Assembly: GCA_022801475.1 (NCBI GenBank)
Contig: JAAWSH010000066.1
Location: 1 to 8,142, forward strand
Length of the DNA stretch: 8,142 bases
Direction: 5' to 3'
DNA from: Acutalibacter sp.
Lineage (GTDB): Bacteria > Bacillota > Clostridia > Oscillospirales > Acutalibacteraceae
Shown here: positions 5,570-8,142 of the stretch, one piece after another
Layout of the letters: the number at the start of each line of letters is the position of its first letter
Numbering within the stretch: the first letter of the stretch is position 1
Program-made: the position numbers and the translations under genes
The notes under the pieces: model-generated
What the model was told of the DNA's origin: nothing
Databases searched by the model: none
What the model saw: only the letters and a program-made list of their open reading frames with translations

Positions 5570-6781
5570 ATGGAAAAGAAAACGGTGGTTCTGGGGGTTT
5601 CTGGCGGTATTGCCTGCTTCAAAGGGGCGGCACTGGCCTCTAAGCTGACTCAGCGGGGCTATAACGTGGAGGTGGTTATGACCCAAAATGCCACTCAGTT
5701 TATCGCCCCCCACACTTTCGACTCTTTGACCCACAACCGCACTATGGTAGATACCTTTGACCGGAACTTCCAGAGCCATGTAGAGCATGTGGCCCTGGCC
5801 GACAAGGCCAGCCTGCTGCTGGTGGCCCCTGCTACTGCCAATATTCTGGCAAAAGCAGCCCACGGCATTGCAGATGACATGCTCTCCACCACCATCTTGG
5901 CCTGTGACTGCCCCAAGCTGGCGGTCCCTACCATGAATACCCGCATGTACCAGAATCCAGTAACCCAGGACAACCTGAATACCTTGCGCCGCTATGGCTG
6001 GCAGATTATTGAGCCTGCCAGCGGACGCCTGGCCTGTGGGGCGGTAGGTCTGGGGAAAATGCCCGAGCCCGAAGAGATTTTAGAGGCGGTGGACTATGCC
6101 ATTCGCTATGCGAAAGATCTCTTTGGCCTGCGGGTGCTGGTCACCGCCGGTCCCACCCAGGAGGCGGTGGACCCGGTGCGGTTTCTCACCAACCATTCCT
6201 CTGGAAGGATGGGCTACCAGCTGGCCCGGGCCGCCGCAGCCCGAGGGGCGAAGGTCACCCTGGTCAGCGGGCCTACAGCTTTGAAAAAGCCTGCTTTTGT
6301 GGAGACGGTGGACGTGGTCAGCGCGAAAGACATGTTCGACGCGGTGACCAGCCGGGCGGGTGAGCAGGATCTTATTATAAAGGCGGCGGCAGTGGCCGAC
6401 TACCGGCCTGCCTCTGTGGCGGAGCATAAGATTAAAAAAGCGGCGGGAGAAAGCGGCGGCTTAGAGTTGGAGCTAGAGCGCACGGATGATATTCTGCTGT
6501 GGCTGGGTCAGCATAAAGCCCCGGGGCAGCTGCTGTGCGGCTTTAGTATGGAGACGGAGAGTCTCATAGAAAACAGCAGGAAAAAGCTGGAAAAGAAAAA
6601 CCTGGACCTGGTGGCCGCTAATTCCCTGACCCAGGAGGGCGCGGGTTTTGGGGTATCTACCAACGTTCTGACGCTGATTAGCCGCCAGGGGGAAGAGCAG
6701 CTGCCTTTGTTAAGCAAGGAGGAGGCGGCCCATCGGCTATTAGACCGGTTGGTTCAAATGAGGCCAGCTGGCTCCCAGTAG
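5570..6781 (+). CDS. coaBC: Bifunctional phosphopantothenoylcysteine decarboxylase / phosphopantothenate-cysteine ligase
   Basis: Carries out two successive CoA steps in the cytoplasm. The C-terminal CoaB domain joins cysteine to 4'-phosphopantothenate using CTP. The N-terminal, FMN-dependent CoaC domain decarboxylates the product to 4'-phosphopantetheine. The 403-aa length is normal. CoaC (about 1-180): GVSGGIACFK (9-18), the active-site H73 in VEHVALA, APATANILAKAAHGIADD (86-103), PTMN (120-123) and the substrate clamp ASGRLACGAVGLGKM (150-164) with C156. CoaB (about 186-395): VLVTAGPTQEAVDPVRFLTN (189-208), SSGRMGYQLA, AAAVADYRP (272-280), KIKK, DDIL, GFSMETE, and KKNLDLVAAN (342-351) carrying the CTP-site lysine region. 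AAAGGA lies 11 nt before the ATG, a little far. The gene is divergent from the ECF-coaX operon, and the next gene starts 12 nt after its stop. Confidence 0.97.
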   Translation: MEKKTVVLGVSGGIACFKGAALASKLTQRGYNVEVVMTQNATQFIAPHTFDSLTHNRTMVDTFDRNFQSHVEHVALADKASLLLVAPATANILAKAAHGIADDMLSTTILACDCPKLAVPTMNTRMYQNPVTQDNLNTLRRYGWQIIEPASGRLACGAVGLGKMPEPEEILEAVDYAIRYAKDLFGLRVLVTAGPTQEAVDPVRFLTNHSSGRMGYQLARAAAARGAKVTLVSGPTALKKPAFVETVDVVSAKDMFDAVTSRAGEQDLIIKAAAVADYRPASVAEHKIKKAAGESGGLELELERTDDILLWLGQHKAPGQLLCGFSMETESLIENSRKKLEKKNLDLVAANSLTQEGAGFGVSTNVLTLISRQGEEQLPLLSKEEAAHRLLDRLVQMRPAGSQ

Positions 6782-6793
6782 GGGGGAATGAAG

Positions 6794-7270
6794 ATGAACG
6801 AGATTTTTATGGGCGCCGCAGTCCAAGAGAAAGAGCAAAGCGGAAGAAAAGAGCCCCTTTGGAAGCGGGCGCTTCGCCCTCTGGTAAGCTGCCTACTGGT
6901 AGCGGTGCTTACCACGGTCTTTTTCATTGCCCGAAATGGAGTTCCTCTGTTGGGCGTACCCAAACCGGACCAGGTGATGTCAGTGCGGGTGGAGTTTTTG
7001 GAGTCTGGCAAGGTTCGGGAGGTGACGGACCCGGAGCAGGTCGAGCTGGCGGTAAAGCTGCTGAACCACCTGAACTACCAGCCTTTTACTCCGGTCTCGG
7101 AGAATTCAGAGGCGGTGGGGCCTGATGTGACGATTACCTATGTTCTGAAGGATGGCCGGAAACTGGACGCCGGGGCCAACTGGGTAACCGGCTGGTGGAA
7201 AGGCCGGACCCATGCGCTAAAAGAGCCGGACATTTTTGTAAAGCTGGCGGAAGGTCTCTTTTTGCGGTGA
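6794..7270 (+). CDS. Membrane-anchored DUF5301-like protein of unknown function
   Basis: A 158-aa protein with a short basic cytoplasmic N-terminus, one hydrophobic segment (about residues 28-46, LVSCLLVAVLTTVFFIA) and an extracytoplasmic domain of about 110 residues. The domain has two features: VMSVRVEFLESGKVREVTDP followed by LAVKLLNHLNYQPF, and later TITYVLKDGRK, WWKGRTHALKEPDIFVKLAEG. This pattern of I/VxI in the first strand, DxxxI/VxxxxxLLN, and WKGxxxxLKxPxxFxxLxEG matches my recollection of DUF5301 proteins of gut Clostridia, none with a known function. Two ATGs compete. That at 6788 is one base from the GGGGGG ribosome site (6781-6786); that at 6794 is 7 nt away and was chosen. The site overlaps the coaBC stop codon, so the two genes are probably co-transcribed. 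No link to CoA synthesis is evident. Confidence 0.82.
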   Translation: MNEIFMGAAVQEKEQSGRKEPLWKRALRPLVSCLLVAVLTTVFFIARNGVPLLGVPKPDQVMSVRVEFLESGKVREVTDPEQVELAVKLLNHLNYQPFTPVSENSEAVGPDVTITYVLKDGRKLDAGANWVTGWWKGRTHALKEPDIFVKLAEGLFLR

Positions 7271-7371
7271 GCAGGATAAGATGGACACAGATGGGAGTCC
7301 AGGGACGTTAGGCGCCTGGGCCGCGTAATGCTTTCTATCTTTACTTAATAATTATTTTTAGGAGGAGTACT

Positions 7372-8142
7372 ATGTTTAATGAACTAATGGATACCATCGG
7401 TTTTGTGGCCGCCCAGGACCCCGACGTGGGAGCCGCCATGGAGCAGGAGCTGGGCCGCCAGCGCCGCAACCTGGAGCTGATCGCCTCGGAGAACATTGTC
7501 TCCCCAGCGGTGATGGCCGCTATGGGCAGCGTGTTAACCAACAAGTACGCCGAGGGCTACCCGGCCCACCGGTACTATGGCGGCTGCCAGTATGTGGATA
7601 GGGTGGAGGACATCGCCCGGGACCGTGCCTGCAGGCTCTTCGGGGCCGAACACGCCAACGTACAGCCCCACTCCGGGGCCCAGGCCAACCTGGCGGTGTA
7701 TTTTGCCCTTTTGCAGCCCGGCGACACGGTGCTGGGCATGAATCTTTCCGAGGGCGGGCACCTGTCCCATGGTTCGCCGGTGAATATGTCCGGGGCTCTG
7801 TATCGCTTTGTGGCCTACGGCGTGGACCCGGATACCGGCTACATTGACTATGACAAGGTGATGGACCTGGCCAAAAAGGAACAGCCCAAGCTCATTGTGG
7901 CTGGGGCCAGCGCCTACCCCCGGGCCATTGACTTTGCCAAATTCCGGGAGATTGCCGACGCCTGCGGGGCCTATCTGATGGTGGACATGGCCCATATCGC
8001 CGGACTTATCGCGGCGGGATGCCACCAAAGTCCGGTGCCTTATGCCGACGTGGTGACCACCACCACCCACAAGACCCTGCGGGGGCCTCGAGGCGGCGTC
8101 ATCCTCAGCCGGGACGAGGAACTGGGCAAGCGGTTCAACAAG
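7372..8142 (+). CDS. glyA: Serine hydroxymethyltransferase, 3' end beyond the window
   Basis: A PLP-dependent cytoplasmic enzyme that interconverts serine plus tetrahydrofolate with glycine plus methylene-tetrahydrofolate. The window holds 257 of the usual 410-430 residues, open to the right edge. Marks include [73 protein letters not shown] and [14 protein letters not shown], where K234 is the lysine that forms the Schiff base with PLP. The ATG has AGGAGG (7360-7365) 6 nt upstream. The 101-base gap after the preceding gene holds an AT-rich stretch before the ribosome site and a weak hairpin (7299-7319) without a T-tract. No clear promoter, terminator or riboswitch is visible there, so read-through from coaBC is possible. 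Confidence 0.97.
   Translation, partial: MFNELMDTIGFVAAQDPDVGAAMEQELGRQRRNLELIASENIVSPAVMAAMGSVLTNKYAEGYPAHRYYGGCQYVDRVEDIARDRACRLFGAEHANVQPHSGAQANLAVYFALLQPGDTVLGMNLSEGGHLSHGSPVNMSGALYRFVAYGVDPDTGYIDYDKVMDLAKKEQPKLIVAGASAYPRAIDFAKFREIADACGAYLMVDMAHIAGLIAAGCHQSPVPYADVVTTTTHKTLRGPRGGVILSRDEELGKRFNK

Noticed and set aside
7271..7371. Possible glycine or folate riboswitch, or a terminator, before glyA
   Set aside because: Only about 100 bases are available. The single weak hairpin (7299-7319) has no T-tract, and no glycine or THF riboswitch consensus elements are visible.
7534..8070. Antisense 178-codon open frame opposite glyA
   Set aside because: It lies wholly antisense to a clear SHMT gene, is His/Gly/Val-rich and has no recognisable domain.

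Overview
The window looks like core chromosome from a fairly GC-rich Clostridia member, most likely an Oscillospiraceae/Ruminococcaceae-type gut anaerobe. The evidence is strong AGGAGG-type ribosome binding sites, TTGNNN-17-TATAAT promoters, a clostridial NusB / Kae1-like / XseA operon, a type III pantothenate kinase (CoaX) and an ECF-type vitamin transporter subunit. No tRNA, rRNA, CRISPR array, phage gene or transposase was seen. The taxonomic placement is inferred from gene content only.

Left part (1-3112), read leftward. A near-consensus promoter (3084-3112) drives nusB, a divergent TsaD/Kae1-family paralog and xseA. The three genes are joined by two ATGA stop/start overlaps, so they should be translationally coupled. 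Downstream of xseA there is no visible terminator and no xseB. Instead there is a badly decayed RimJ/RimL-type GNAT acetyltransferase pseudogene that runs off the left edge.

Middle (3113-3724). The gap between the nusB promoter and a short rightward gene holds a run of seven small palindromes (3178-3349). It looks like a REP/BIME-type dispersed element. A coding-like scrap with no usable start follows it. A 55-residue conserved-looking small protein (3513-3680) ends on a strong hairpin, which is shared with the convergent pantothenate kinase gene.

Right part (3725-8142), a coenzyme A locus plus glyA. Leftward come a PanT-like ECF S component and coaX, with stop and start codons abutting. Divergently come coaBC, a membrane-anchored DUF5301-like protein and the first 257 codons of glyA. 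Together these encode pantothenate uptake, phosphorylation to 4'-phosphopantothenate, and conversion to 4'-phosphopantetheine. The 384-base divergent gap has a good promoter on each strand and a leader of about 130 nt for each unit. Both leaders contain hairpins. In the transporter leader, the 5' arm of the main hairpin can instead pair with the Shine-Dalgarno sequence, a layout typical of translational switches. This is the best candidate here for undescribed regulation; the protein-coding content is otherwise conventional.
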